A stretch of 64,000 nt of DNA from Fidelibacterota bacterium 408169 (GCA_002256485.1 NNSG01000001.1:304816-368815), one strand, 5' to 3'. Positions 8,580 to 18,292 are shown, numbered from the stretch's first letter. Notes: generated by a model not told the origin, from the sequence alone. Made by a program: numbers and translations.

Positions 8580-10195
8580 TTAAATTTAATTAAGCCATTC
8601 GATGTTCCAAGCCAGAGATGTTTTTTATCCACGTTTATATCGTGTACTTGACCCAGAAAATCATAGTGATAATCACGGATGAATCTATCTTTTAAATCGT
8701 AACGAATAAAGCCATCATTAGTTGCCAGAAAAATAAATTTTTTAAATCTAGCCATAGCTGTGATTTCTCGGCCGCCAAAAACGGATGCATCAACTAATTC
8801 TTTCCAGGATTTTGACATAAGATCAAAACTCCAAACACCATGATTTGTACTTACCATCATTTGATTTTTATAATGTACTAATGCTTTAAAACCAGTAAGA
8901 ACATCCTCCATTCCTTCCATATCACCCATGGATCCAATTCGTTTAAAGTTCATTACTTTTTCTTCACTTAAATCTACAATGGTCAATTCATAATTTGATG
9001 CAATCCACAATTGATTATTTACGAGTTCAATATCATAGATATATACATGATTAAACGTTTTTTCGAATCCAAGTGGATTCCCACTTTTACTGTGCTGATT
9101 TAATCGAGAAATTCCCGAGGATGATGCAATCCAAACAAATTCACTATCGACTTCCATGTCCGTGATAATTTGTCCGCTGAATCCTCTTGTTTCATCCAAT
9201 GTCCGCCAGAAATCAGAATTTTCATCATAAACTAAAATCATTTCTTTCCCGCCGTACCAGATTTCATCCTCTACACGGACTGCACAATAATAAGGTCCAA
9301 CAGTTAAATTGGAATAATCATCGAAACCAGTAATTGCCATTATATTTCTTCTGGAGTCATAATAAGTAAGCCCTAGCGTTCTGTTACCAAATCGACCACC
9401 GACTCTAAAAGCCTTTTCATTCAAGATGAACTGAACATCATTATTTCCCAGTCCGGCAGTTAATGGGTCTAAAAACTTCAAATGATTATCACCTATAAAA
9501 ATCGTACCGTCTGCCATTCCTAAAACTATATCTCCTTCACGTCCTTCAAATAATACTGTTGCTCTCATATCTCTACCATGGGGATTTACAGCACCATTTC
9601 CAAAGACCAACCAACCGTCTGACAATGAATACTCATTTAATCTATCTATTTCATAATCGGGAAAATTAGAACTGCTGCTCCATTCAATATTGATTTCATC
9701 GGGGTATGTATAAGTTCCTAAAAATATTCCTGAAATATGATCCAATTTTACGTATCCACTGCTGGTATTGACCCAAATATAATTCGACGAAGATCCCATG
9801 CGTACAATGATTGTTCCAAGGGGTAATCCCCAATCCACAATATTATTTATATACCAATTTCCCACCCGTGTATGACTGGAATGAACATTCTCTCCTGCTG
9901 CAATCCACAAGTTTCCTATATGACGATCGAAATGCACAGCAGAAATATAATTACTTTTCAATCCTTGAGCAGTTGTGAGCGGTTCTTCCAAATTATGACC
10001 AATTCGTTGAATTCGAACCACTCCTCCGCTTTCAGTACCAATATATATATAGGAAAATCCTTCGGTAATAGATGTGATTTCACCCAATTGTCTATACAAC
10101 ACCCAATCAAATGGATTATAGCGATTATCCGGTTGGGAGTTTAATTGACAGATTAACGTCAGTAAAATTAACAGGGAATTTCGATACATATTCAC
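8564..10195 (-). CDS. Secreted beta-propeller protein (two-component-regulator-propeller-like repeats)
   Basis: Exported protein of 543 residues with a signal peptide (about 1-20) and at least five recurring blade motifs of the type LWIA/VWIASSSGISRL/LWLGTSNGLIKF. These resemble the Reg_prop repeats found in sensor domains of hybrid histidine kinases, but no kinase or membrane domain follows. It is probably a periplasmic or surface protein. The start may be GTG at 10195 or ATG at 10189. Its 16-bp overlap with the GWxTD gene suggests a joint role, which I cannot name. Confidence 0.75.
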   Translation of the reverse strand: MNMYRNSLLILLTLICQLNSQPDNRYNPFDWVLYRQLGEITSITEGFSYIYIGTESGGVVRIQRIGHNLEEPLTTAQGLKSNYISAVHFDRHIGNLWIAAGENVHSSHTRVGNWYINNIVDWGLPLGTIIVRMGSSSNYIWVNTSSGYVKLDHISGIFLGTYTYPDEINIEWSSSSNFPDYEIDRLNEYSLSDGWLVFGNGAVNPHGRDMRATVLFEGREGDIVLGMADGTIFIGDNHLKFLDPLTAGLGNNDVQFILNEKAFRVGGRFGNRTLGLTYYDSRRNIMAITGFDDYSNLTVGPYYCAVRVEDEIWYGGKEMILVYDENSDFWRTLDETRGFSGQIITDMEVDSEFVWIASSSGISRLNQHSKSGNPLGFEKTFNHVYIYDIELVNNQLWIASNYELTIVDLSEEKVMNFKRIGSMGDMEGMEDVLTGFKALVHYKNQMMVSTNHGVWSFDLMSKSWKELVDASVFGGREITAMARFKKFIFLATNDGFIRYDLKDRFIRDYHYDFLGQVHDINVDKKHLWLGTSNGLIKFKWTKD

Positions 10196-10234
10196 CCTGA
10201 AATTGAGTACGGATTTAATTCAGAAAAAGAAAAT

Positions 10235-11203
10235 TCAGGAATGATGGTGATTGAGTATTTCAGTGAGCAAGTCCAAGTTAATAGGAACAACTCCCACTTC
10301 TTCGCACACACGACCTGCTGCTAAATTAGCTAATGTAGCGGCTTCTTCCGGAGTGGCTCCTGCAAGTTCAGCCAATGCAAATGTTGCAATCACTGTATCG
10401 CCTGCACCGGAGACATCGTGAACAGCGCGGGCTTTTGTGGGAATTTTGTATGATGAATCCTCTGTGGTTAATAACATTCCTTCTGCACCGAGAGTAACTA
10501 AAACATAATCAGCATTTAATTTTTCTCGTAGAGTTTTACTTTCCTTTTCAGGATCATTTGAATCCATTGATTGGTAAAATTCTACAGAGTTTGGTTTGAA
10601 TAAATGTACACCTTTAAAAGCGAAAAAATTCTCCTTCTTTGGATCAACATAAACGGGAATATTATTTTCATTTGATAATGAAAGTATAGAAGTAATCATT
10701 TTTTCAGATAACAATCCTTTATTATAATCAGCTAATATAATGGCATCATAATTCTTTATATTTTTTTCAATTGAGGATTGTACTGTATTAACTGCCCCAC
10801 TTGAAATTCCATCCAATGATTCGAAATCCGTACGTACAACTTGCTGATTTTGAGCTATGACACGCGTTTTTACTATCGTTGAGTAATTTGGATCTTCCAC
10901 CACTCCTTCAACTTTCATTCCCCGGTCCACCATTATCTTGAGCAATTGTTCACCATGACTGTCTTTACCAATTACACCGGCTAAGGTAACATTTGCTGAG
11001 AGTGTAGCAATATTCCAGCCTACATTGGCTGCTCCTCCGGGATTATTGGTTATTTCTTTGATTGACACAACTGGAACGGGTGCTTCTGGTGAAATACGAT
11101 TGGTTTCACCCCACATATAGGAATCCAGCATTAGGTCACCAATAACAAGAATATGTTTTTGACTGAATTGTTCAGCCAATACATGAAATCGTTTGCTATT
11201 CAT
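10235..11203 (-). CDS. rfaE1: D-glycero-beta-D-manno-heptose-7-phosphate kinase (RfaE domain I)
   Basis: PfkB-family kinase that phosphorylates heptose-7-phosphate at C1 in ADP-heptose synthesis for the LPS inner core. Diagnostic stretches are GDLMLDSYMWGETNRISPEAP and PGGAANVG near the N-terminus and the catalytic DVSGAGDTV near the C-terminus. At 322 residues it contains only the kinase half; the adenylyltransferase half (RfaE2) is not fused and not in the window. It shares one base with the stop of the PspC gene upstream (TAATG), so the two are coupled. Confidence 0.93.
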   Translation of the reverse strand: MNSKRFHVLAEQFSQKHILVIGDLMLDSYMWGETNRISPEAPVPVVSIKEITNNPGGAANVGWNIATLSANVTLAGVIGKDSHGEQLLKIMVDRGMKVEGVVEDPNYSTIVKTRVIAQNQQVVRTDFESLDGISSGAVNTVQSSIEKNIKNYDAIILADYNKGLLSEKMITSILSLSNENNIPVYVDPKKENFFAFKGVHLFKPNSVEFYQSMDSNDPEKESKTLREKLNADYVLVTLGAEGMLLTTEDSSYKIPTKARAVHDVSGAGDTVIATFALAELAGATPEEAATLANLAAGRVCEEVGVVPINLDLLTEILNHHHS

Positions 11204-11838
11204 TAAAAGTTATCTGTTTGTTTGGTGGATTCTGATGGAAGAATCAGAGCCAAAACAAGATAAAGTAAGATACCAATTCCACCGCTCATGAATGTTCCAA
11301 ATACCCAAAAGAACCGCACAAGAGTACTATCAACTTGTATGGATTCTGCAATGCCACCACACACCCCTGCAACTTTACTGTCATCTTGCGACAGGTGTAA
11401 TGGTAATCCCGTACCATCATTAAGCATGGACACTAAATCGGAGCGTTTCGTATAAAGCAAATACACGCCAAACCCCAGGATAAGGACAGCCAAAAAGAGA
11501 TTGATACCACTATCCCAAAAACGAATCCAAATCAAATGGAAAAGATCATTGTGCATGAAAAACAGGATGAGTCCTACGAAAACCAATAATGCACCCCAAA
11601 GGATCGTTTTATCATTTTTCCTATGTGTAATATCATCCCGGTCATAATTGGGGACTGAAAATTCGTCGGGAATGACGATCATAGCTAAAAAATATGCAAG
11701 GATTCCCGACCCACCAAATAAGGTGAAAAATATCCATCCTAACCGAATCAATGATGGATCTAAACCGAAATATTCGGAAAAGCCACCACAGACTCCGGAG
11801 ATAATTCTGTCTTTTCGAGATCGTACAATACGTTTCAT
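11203..11838 (-). CDS. Membrane protein with two PspC domains
   Basis: Protein of 211 residues with a PspC domain at each end. Each begins with a DRIISGVCGG / DSKVAGVCGG phrase and the second half of each is a membrane helix pair. Two further hydrophobic helices sit between them (about 85-125). PspC proteins sense or respond to envelope stress in the phage-shock response, but no pspA or pspF gene is nearby. The duplicated domain arrangement is known from Bacteroidetes-type genomes. Upstream of and coupled to the heptose kinase gene. Confidence 0.85.
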   Translation of the reverse strand: MKRIVRSRKDRIISGVCGGFSEYFGLDPSLIRLGWIFFTLFGGSGILAYFLAMIVIPDEFSVPNYDRDDITHRKNDKTILWGALLVFVGLILFFMHNDLFHLIWIRFWDSGINLFLAVLILGFGVYLLYTKRSDLVSMLNDGTGLPLHLSQDDSKVAGVCGGIAESIQVDSTLVRFFWVFGTFMSGGIGILLYLVLALILPSESTKQTDNF

Positions 11839-11871
11839 TATCAGATTAATTTACTATAAAAACCAATCAAC

Positions 11872-12594
11872 TTAATTGCGATTTCGGCGCTGTTGCTGCT
11901 GGTGCCCTTGATTTCGTTGAGGTCGTTTATTTTGACTGGCAGAACGAATTTTAGCGATATGGCCTTTATCCAAATAAATCATGACAGATACCAATTTTTG
12001 GATGCGAGCCGGATGAGTGGCTGATACAACGATCGTCGTGCCTAAATTACGATTCATTTTCCGCAAATAATTACTGATATCCTTTTCCATATCATCATCA
12101 AGCATGGAACCATAATTATCAATAATTAGCACACGGGGGTCACTTTGCAAAGCATCCACATGCTGGATCCATTTTAATTCACCTTGTGAAAGTGTATCAA
12201 TTGTCTGATCCCACATGTAGCGACGGAAACCATTATTAAAATATTGTTTCCGAATTTCCTCACTGCGCTTTCCGTGATTAATACTAAAAAATCGGGATAC
12301 ACTATCTCTACTTTTGGAATCAGCCATAGATAAGAATTTAATTTCATCCGGTGTTTTAAGTTTTCCGAATAATGATGTTTTAAATTCATTTCCATCATAA
12401 AACAGTTTTCCATCGGTTGGTTTTTCTATTCCGGAAAGTTGTTTTAATAATGATGTTTTACCCGATCCAACTGGGCCGACAATTCCGTAAATAGTGCCTT
12501 TGTGAATTTGCAGACGACCAATTTGCAGGACGGTGCGTTGATTATAGACCTTCTTCAGATCCTGTATTTCAAAAATAAGCGTTTTTTTATTCAT
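11872..12594 (-). CDS. Orphan ABC-type ATPase with degenerate Walker B and Gln/Arg-rich tail
   Basis: ABC ATPase fold of 240 residues. Walker A is intact (GPVGSGKT, residues 40-47) and a signature-like LSQGE is present. The Walker B motif reads VLIIDNYGS, with Asn where the catalytic Glu normally follows Asp; the switch His is kept in ATHP. The last 20 or so residues are a hydrophilic Gln/Arg/Asn-rich tail. No permease gene is adjacent. ATP binding is likely and fast hydrolysis is doubtful. It may act as a soluble ABC protein rather than a transporter subunit; this is inference. Confidence 0.75.
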   Translation of the reverse strand: MNKKTLIFEIQDLKKVYNQRTVLQIGRLQIHKGTIYGIVGPVGSGKTSLLKQLSGIEKPTDGKLFYDGNEFKTSLFGKLKTPDEIKFLSMADSKSRDSVSRFFSINHGKRSEEIRKQYFNNGFRRYMWDQTIDTLSQGELKWIQHVDALQSDPRVLIIDNYGSMLDDDMEKDISNYLRKMNRNLGTTIVVSATHPARIQKLVSVMIYLDKGHIAKIRSASQNKRPQRNQGHQQQQRRNRN

Positions 12595-12641
12595 TACTCT
12601 TTCCTTTCGTTGAGTAATGAATCGTAAGTCAAATTGTTAGT

Positions 12642-13574
12642 CTAGGAGTGCTCCTCATTTTCAAGAAATCGTTCGGCATCAATGGCTGCCATGCAACCCG
12701 TGCCAGCAGCAGTTATAGCCTGGCGATAATAAGAATCCTGAACATCTCCACAAGCGAAAACGCCGGGATGTTCAGTGGCCGTACTGCCATTTTTTGTAAC
12801 AATATATTTTTTCTTGTCTAACTCCATATTTTCTTCGAACAGACCGGTATTGGGTATGTGCCCAATGGCCATAAATACACCATCACACGCTTCTTCACGA
12901 GTTTCATTGTTGGTTGTATCCTGCAGCGTAACACCGGTAACTCCAGATTCAACCGTACCATGGATTTCCGAAATAGTAGAATTCCAATGAAAGTGAATCT
13001 TTGGATTATCAAATGCACGCTGCTGCATAATCTTGGAAGCGCGTAATTCTTCTCTGCGATGGACAATCCAAACTTCAGAAGCAAACTTGGTCAAAAATGT
13101 TGCTTCCTCCATTGCGGAATCACCGCCACCTACCATGAGCACTTTTTTATCTTTATAGAAAAAACCGTCACATGTTGCGCAGGCAGAAACGCCGCGTCCC
13201 ATGAGTCTTGTCTCTGCTTCTAGACCAAGTAACCGGGCTGTTGCACCGGTGGCAATAATAACGGTTTCAGTTGTGTATTCTTCATCACCAACCCATACTG
13301 TGTAAGGGCGCTGGTTGAAGTCAACTTTGGTTACGTGCTTAAAATGGCATTCTGCGCCGAAGCGTTGTGCCTGTTTGCGAAAAAGATCCATAAGTTCTGG
13401 ACCTAAAATACCATCAGGGAATCCGGGATAATTTTCCACATCAGTGGTAATTGTTAATTGTCCGCCCGGTTGGCTGCCCTCAAGAACGAGAGGTTCGAGA
13501 TTGGCTCGTGCTGCATACACAGCAGCCGTCAATCCGGCCGGTCCGGATCCGATGATAATGACCTTACGATTCAT
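12642..13574 (-). CDS. trxB: Thioredoxin-disulfide reductase
   Basis: FAD/NADPH enzyme that reduces thioredoxin. N-terminal FAD motif [10 protein letters not shown] (about 9-18), redox-active CATC at residues 132-135, NADPH-binding [10 protein letters not shown] and C-terminal ACGDVQD. The length, 310 residues, is standard. It lies 11 bp downstream of trxA, so substrate and reductase are co-expressed. Confidence 0.97.
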   Translation of the reverse strand: MNRKVIIIGSGPAGLTAAVYAARANLEPLVLEGSQPGGQLTITTDVENYPGFPDGILGPELMDLFRKQAQRFGAECHFKHVTKVDFNQRPYTVWVGDEEYTTETVIIATGATARLLGLEAETRLMGRGVSACATCDGFFYKDKKVLMVGGGDSAMEEATFLTKFASEVWIVHRREELRASKIMQQRAFDNPKIHFHWNSTISEIHGTVESGVTGVTLQDTTNNETREEACDGVFMAIGHIPNTGLFEENMELDKKKYIVTKNGSTATEHPGVFACGDVQDSYYRQAITAAGTGCMAAIDAERFLENEEHS

Positions 13575-13585
13575 ATAACTGTTTG

Positions 13586-13912
13586 TTAAAGAACTGCGTC
13601 TAATCGTTTTGTTATTTCCTGCTTCGGGACAGCACCGACGATGGAATCTACCACGCCGCCGTCCTTAAAAATAAGCAGGTTGGGAATACTGGTTATGCGG
13701 TATTGCATGGATGTCTGGTTGTTGGAATCCACATTTACTTTACCGACTTTTACTTTTCCAGTATATTCACCGGCGATCTCCTCGACCACCGGACCTATCA
13801 TTTTGCAGGGACCGCACCATTCCGCCCAGAAATCCACTAAAACGGGCTGGTCGGATTGGACTACCTCTGCATCAAAATTCGAATCTGTAAATTCGTGTAA
13901 GTTAATTGACAT
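13586..13912 (-). CDS. trxA: Thioredoxin
   Basis: Classical cytoplasmic thioredoxin of 108 residues, the general protein disulfide reductant. The WCGPC active site has its cysteines at 33 and 36, and the cis-Pro loop reads SIPNLLIF. It is first in a trxA-trxB pair read leftwards. The region upstream (13913-14242) is free of genes and probably carries the promoter. Confidence 0.97.
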   Translation of the reverse strand: MSINLHEFTDSNFDAEVVQSDQPVLVDFWAEWCGPCKMIGPVVEEIAGEYTGKVKVGKVNVDSNNQTSMQYRITSIPNLLIFKDGGVVDSIVGAVPKQEITKRLDAVL

Positions 13913-14242
13913 TTATTACTCCAAATATGTCTTTATCGTTAAAAAATAAGTCTTTTAATTTAGAACGATTATGAATTACGGTTAAATAAATAATTACTTT
14001 TTTGTCGGAAAATTGACAAAATATTCACATCATTCTGACGCCTGACACTCAGTACAGGAGAAGAATCTCAAACATTATTTACGTATTTACACTTGATATC
14101 TTTACGCTTGACGTTGTAGGATATATTTATAAATATATTTGAAAGATTAAGTCGTTTAAATGCAAAGAAATCAGAATAATATTTACCCATGAATTTTTAA
14201 TCCACATTCCTAATTTTAATCCTTACTCCTAATCCAAATCAA
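13913..14242. other. Gene-free region upstream of trxA
   Basis: About 330 bp of AT-rich sequence between the trxA start and the end of the permease remnant. I see no reading frame of note and no RNA gene. It contains an 18-bp AT-only perfect palindrome of the form ATATATTTA/TAAATATAT near 14111-14128. The trxA promoter should lie in the left part, but I cannot assign it with confidence. Confidence 0.5.
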
Positions 14243-14575
14243 TTAAGCTATGATCCAACGCCACATTGCCGGCAATGTGGCTCGCTTACCGCACATGAGC
14301 AATGCAGTGCGAAAGATCTTCCTGGCAAGTGTCATCATACCCCAAACGGAAAGAATCATCAGCACAATTGTTGCTGCTATTTCCCAAGGTACAGTTGTAT
14401 CGCTACTGATGTGTAATATCGTCATGGGTGGAACGAAGGATAGAATTTTTGTAATCAACGCCGTCGGATTAGCCATGAAATAAAAGGAACCAATCAGCGG
14501 TACCATGGCAATAATAGAGACGATACTCATGGACTGTTTTGAATAAAACATGATCAACAGCCATAACTTCCTCAA
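14243..14575 (-). pseudogene. C-terminal remnant of an ABC-2 (NatB/YhaP-like) permease
   Basis: A 110-residue frame with three hydrophobic segments ending in ARKIFRTALLMCGKR and MWRWI, matching in style the last quarter of NatB/YhaP-type ABC-2 permeases, which are normally 400 residues or more. The frame opens only with a TTG and just 27 bp separate it from the stop of the phosphatase gene upstream. The N-terminal part and the ATPase partner are missing, so this is most likely a deletion remnant. It could also be a small membrane protein in its own right. Confidence 0.6.
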
Positions 14576-14602
14576 AATACTTGCTTATAGATTGGAGTTG
14601 GT

Positions 14603-16198
14603 TCAATTAATAATTTCTTCCAATACGATTCCATCCACTTCAATTGGAATTTCAGCGCCGACTAATCGCGCAATGGTTGGAGCGATATCAATAGTAGCAA
14701 CTGGACGAGTTATTTTTTGAGATTTAATTGATTTATGGGAAAATATTATAGGGACATGGGTATCATAATCATAGGGTGTACCATGGGTGCTACCTAAAGG
14801 AAAGCGACTTGTATAATGCTCCCGGAGAACTAGAGAAACATCGGGGCTCAATTGAGGGTGCATCATATGTTTTAACCGACGATTGAATGAAGTTTTTTCA
14901 TCCAAATTTAATATTTCTTCTCGAGAAAAAATATACCCAAACGCATTTAAATCTATCAATTCATTTTTTATAACCTGTAGTGCATTCTCTTTTTGTTGAC
15001 GTGTAAAATGATCAGGGAAATAAAACCCACCTCCGTTATAAATAATATCTTCACCCAACTGATTTTTAATTCGCTTTAAACGATTTTTAAATATATCATT
15101 ATCCAAACGCCCAGATTCAATACCAATCGATTGAAGGTATTCCGGTAATGGAATTGCTCCATGGTCCGATGATAAAACAAATGTAATATGATCCAACCCA
15201 ACTACATTATCTAATTGCTTAATAAATTGTCCTAAATATTGATCCAATCGTAGAAAATAATCTAGTACTTCATGAGAATTCGGACCATGATTATGACCAA
15301 TCCAGTCAGCACTTGAAAAACCAATTCCCAAAATATCAACGATCTCATCTTTACCTAACTCTTCCATTTCAGTTGCGGACAATGCAATATTCAAAACTAT
15401 TCTCTCAAACCATGGCATGGAAACCAAAAATTCGCCAGTTTTTTCAATATCTATATCGCTTAAACTCTTGGGTAGTGTAGGAGAATATTCATCATGAAAA
15501 TCATCTATTTCTCCATAAAAATCATCTTCTGTACAAAGTCGATCATAGATCTCCATTTCTTTAAGATGATCCCATACGGAATCTCTATACGTATTTACGT
15601 CCAATGATTGATTTATTTCTGATAACCAAACAGGTAATTTATCAGTATAATAGTCAGATGTTATGAAAGAACCATTCCAATTATAATAAATAGGTAGATC
15701 TGCATTTTTACCACCGAGGAATACAGATGCTCGATCTTTAGCTGAAACTGTATATACTTTTGATCTGGAGTCTTTTTCTTTTATCCAGTCACCTATAGCG
15801 GTTGCATTTGTTTGATTATATGAACGAGCATTTCCATTCGCACCAACTGGTTTAGCGATTGAATCTTCCACACAATTAATCGATTTCTTTAATGCCGGGA
15901 CATACCAGGAATTTCCCATTACACCTGCGGGACCGGGGTGTCTCCCGGAACCAATGACAAAAAAACCTGAACCTGTCAATGTATTCGCATGTTCATGGTG
16001 AGCATTACGAAAATCTATTCCATGATCTAACAACCACTTAAATCCACCTGTGAATTCTGATTCTATTCGATGCATTAATTCACTTGGTAGTTGATCCACA
16101 GCTAAAAATACCACTAAACGTGGATTTTCTGGAATTCTTGGACCTGAACAACTATAAAATAAAAAAGCCGCCAAAGGCAGCCATTTAAACTGTTTCAT
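14603..16198 (-). CDS. PafA-like alkaline phosphatase superfamily lipoprotein
   Basis: Exported phosphomonoesterase or phosphodiesterase of 531 residues with a lipoprotein signal (YSC at about 15-17). Metal- and nucleophile-site motifs of the PafA/NPP type can be followed: D35 in VDQLPSE, a Thr near 75 in TLTGSGF as probable nucleophile, N96 in VMGNSWY, SADWIGHNHG (Asp and two His), SSDHGAIPLPE and STHGTPYDYDTHVP. The TxPxH signature after the nucleophile is altered to TGSGF. It starts on the last base of the tyrS stop codon (1-bp overlap). Probably releases phosphate in the periplasm. Confidence 0.85.
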   Translation of the reverse strand: MKQFKWLPLAAFLFYSCSGPRIPENPRLVVFLAVDQLPSELMHRIESEFTGGFKWLLDHGIDFRNAHHEHANTLTGSGFFVIGSGRHPGPAGVMGNSWYVPALKKSINCVEDSIAKPVGANGNARSYNQTNATAIGDWIKEKDSRSKVYTVSAKDRASVFLGGKNADLPIYYNWNGSFITSDYYTDKLPVWLSEINQSLDVNTYRDSVWDHLKEMEIYDRLCTEDDFYGEIDDFHDEYSPTLPKSLSDIDIEKTGEFLVSMPWFERIVLNIALSATEMEELGKDEIVDILGIGFSSADWIGHNHGPNSHEVLDYFLRLDQYLGQFIKQLDNVVGLDHITFVLSSDHGAIPLPEYLQSIGIESGRLDNDIFKNRLKRIKNQLGEDIIYNGGGFYFPDHFTRQQKENALQVIKNELIDLNAFGYIFSREEILNLDEKTSFNRRLKHMMHPQLSPDVSLVLREHYTSRFPLGSTHGTPYDYDTHVPIIFSHKSIKSQKITRPVATIDIAPTIARLVGAEIPIEVDGIVLEEIIN

Positions 16199-17403
16199 TA
16201 TTTAACCTTTATAAATCGCCGTTTACCAACCTTAATTACAAACTCTTCACCGACAGATAACTTATGGTTGATATCTGCGCATATTTCTCCATCCAGTTTC
16301 ACAGCATTTTGCTTGATCAGTCTGCGGGCTTCTCCCTTACTTTTTGTTAAACCTGCATTAGCAATAACCTCTACCAACAATTGATCAGATTTGAGTTTAA
16401 CTTCATCCATTTCATCAGGAATATCTTTCTGGACAATGACCTTCTCAAAATGCAGCTCAGCGGTTTGTGCTGCATCAGATCCATGATACAATTCCACAAT
16501 TGCTTTGCCTAAATCCTTTTTGACATCACGGGGATTTGTTTTTCCGTCTGCAAGAATGTTTTCGACTGCTTCAACTTTATCATCATCTGCATCGGCAGCT
16601 AACCTAAAGTATTTCACAATCATATCGTCAGAAATAGACATGGTTTTTCCATATTTTTCCTCGGGAGAGTCCAGCAAACTAATTTCATTACCATATGTTT
16701 TGGACATTTTTTCAACCCCATCCGTTCCTTCTAATAATGGAAGTGTAATTATACATTGAGGATTTTGACCATATTCTTTCTGCAAATCACGGCCCACAAG
16801 AAGATTGAATTTCTGATCCGTACCACCCAATTCTATATCTGCTTTTAATTCAACAGAATCCATACCTTGGGCTAATGGATAAAGAAATTCGTGAAGGGAA
16901 ATGGGAGTTTCTGACTGATATCGTTTTGTAAAATCATCTCTTTCCAGCATGCGGGCAACCGTATATTTACTAGTCAGCCCAATCACATCACTGAAGTTCA
17001 TTGCATTCAGCCATTCTGAATTATATACAATTTTAAGTGAATCAATATCAAGTATAACTTTAGATTGTTTAATATACGATTCAGCATTTCTTTTTGCTTC
17101 ATCCAATGTTAAGCTTGGACGCGTTTTATTTCGCCCGGAAGGATCGCCAATCATTGCTGTAAAATCACCGATTATGAGTACCGCCTGGTGACCTAAATCC
17201 TGAAAATGACGCAATTTGCGCAAGACGACTCCATGTCCAATATGTAAATCCGGTCTACTTGGATCACACCCGAGTTTAACTATCAGGGGTTTGTTGTTCT
17301 TTTTAGACGTCTCGAGCTTTTTTAAAAGCTCATTTTCAGGAATAATTTCTTCCGTACCGCGACGGACTAATTCCATTTGTTTTTTTACTGATAAAAAACT
17401 CAT
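16198..17403 (-). CDS. tyrS: Tyrosyl-tRNA synthetase
   Basis: Class I synthetase charging tRNA-Tyr. HIGH motif at residues 54-57 (DLHIGHGVV), KMSKT at 232-236, and a C-terminal S4 RNA-binding domain (about 340-401). Its 401 residues fit the TyrRS group with the KMSK signature. It overlaps smpB upstream by 4 bp, so both translation-related genes are expressed together. Confidence 0.96.
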   Translation of the reverse strand: MSFLSVKKQMELVRRGTEEIIPENELLKKLETSKKNNKPLIVKLGCDPSRPDLHIGHGVVLRKLRHFQDLGHQAVLIIGDFTAMIGDPSGRNKTRPSLTLDEAKRNAESYIKQSKVILDIDSLKIVYNSEWLNAMNFSDVIGLTSKYTVARMLERDDFTKRYQSETPISLHEFLYPLAQGMDSVELKADIELGGTDQKFNLLVGRDLQKEYGQNPQCIITLPLLEGTDGVEKMSKTYGNEISLLDSPEEKYGKTMSISDDMIVKYFRLAADADDDKVEAVENILADGKTNPRDVKKDLGKAIVELYHGSDAAQTAELHFEKVIVQKDIPDEMDEVKLKSDQLLVEVIANAGLTKSKGEARRLIKQNAVKLDGEICADINHKLSVGEEFVIKVGKRRFIKVK

Positions 17404-17855
17404 CTTCTTCTACTCATTTCTCGTTCAGTGTCGCGTTTAATTGCCTTTGTCTTCAACGCATCTCGTTTATCATATTGTCTTTTACCTTTTACCGTGGCGA
17501 TTTCTGTTTTTGCTTTTCCATTTTTATCAAAATACAGAGATAAGGGAACAATGGTATGTCCTTTTTCTGCTGTACCGCTGTGTAATTTATTAATTTCACG
17601 CTTATGCAAGAGCAGTCGCCGCTTTCGCACTGGATCATGCCCTTCTATTCCCGTATGAGAATAGGGAGCAATATGCATTCCCATCAGAAACGCTTCCCCC
17701 TCTCGAATAATCACAAATGATTCCTTGATGTTCGCGCTGCCTTCACGGAGACTTTTTACCTCACTGCCGAGCAATTCAATTCCCGCTTCATAGCGATCGA
17801 TAATGTGGTAATCGTGGAACGCTTTTTTATTTCGTGCAACAACCTTGATATCCAT
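17400..17855 (-). CDS. smpB: SsrA-binding protein SmpB
   Basis: RNA-binding partner of tmRNA in ribosome rescue. The N-terminus VVARNKKAFHDYHI, the GSEVKSLREG segment and the basic tail with KRDALKTKAIKRD are typical. The ATG at 17855 is preferred to an in-frame TTG at 17861 because it gives the usual family N-terminus (151 residues). Its stop overlaps the start of tyrS by 4 bp. No tmRNA gene is seen in the window. Confidence 0.95.
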   Translation of the reverse strand: MDIKVVARNKKAFHDYHIIDRYEAGIELLGSEVKSLREGSANIKESFVIIREGEAFLMGMHIAPYSHTGIEGHDPVRKRRLLLHKREINKLHSGTAEKGHTIVPLSLYFDKNGKAKTEIATVKGKRQYDKRDALKTKAIKRDTEREMSRRR

Positions 17856-17958
17856 GTCCAAATTTCGTCGGCTAAAATAGGAAAATTAGTTATGGCGTTA
17901 CAAGTTTAAACCTTGCAAAAAATTAACGGATACAATTAAACAGTGCCGCATTTTTAAT

Positions 17959-18061
17959 GCTCGAATGGCGGAATTGGTATACGCGCACGGTTCAGGTCGT
18001 GTGTCAGAAATGACGTGCTGGTTCCCTGCCTGCCGGCAGGCAGGAACTCCAGTCTAGTTTC
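17959..18061 (+). pseudogene. Decayed tRNA-Leu(CAG) copy with a 20-bp palindrome in the T-loop
   Basis: Aligns along its whole length with the intact tRNA-Leu exactly 250 bp downstream, including about 50 bp of upstream sequence from 17909. Damage: the acceptor strands no longer pair, one C is missing from the anticodon stem, and a perfect 20-bp palindrome (18025-18044, CCTGCCTGCC and its complement) sits in the T-loop between the conserved GGTTC and ACTCC. The D-arm, the CAG anticodon loop and a long variable arm with a GAAA loop are kept. It is unlikely to work as a tRNA. Confidence 0.8.
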
Positions 18062-18208
18062 ATTTATTTCGTTAGTTTATTTCCCCCAATAGCATTTATA
18101 TCCATTTTCAAAATTATTCAGGTATTATATAAAAATTGCTTATGTATTCGACACGAATAACCTTGTAAAAAATTAACATATACGATTAAACTGCACTGCA
18201 TTTTTAAT

Positions 18209-18292
18209 GCCCGGGTGGTGAAATTGGTAGACACGCACGGTTCAGGTCCGTGTGCCCTAACCGGCATGCTGGTTCGACTCCAGTCTCGGGCA
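18209..18292 (+). tRNA. tRNA-Leu, anticodon CAG
   Basis: Complete 84-nt class II tRNA. The acceptor GCCCGGG pairs with CTCGGGC (one G-U) and the discriminator is A. The anticodon stem CACGG/CCGTG encloses TTCAGGT with anticodon CAG. There is a long variable arm, and the T-arm contains GGTTCGA. The CCA tail is not encoded. Just upstream GCATTTTTAATGC forms a small hairpin ending in the first two tRNA bases, also present ahead of the decayed copy. Confidence 0.97.
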
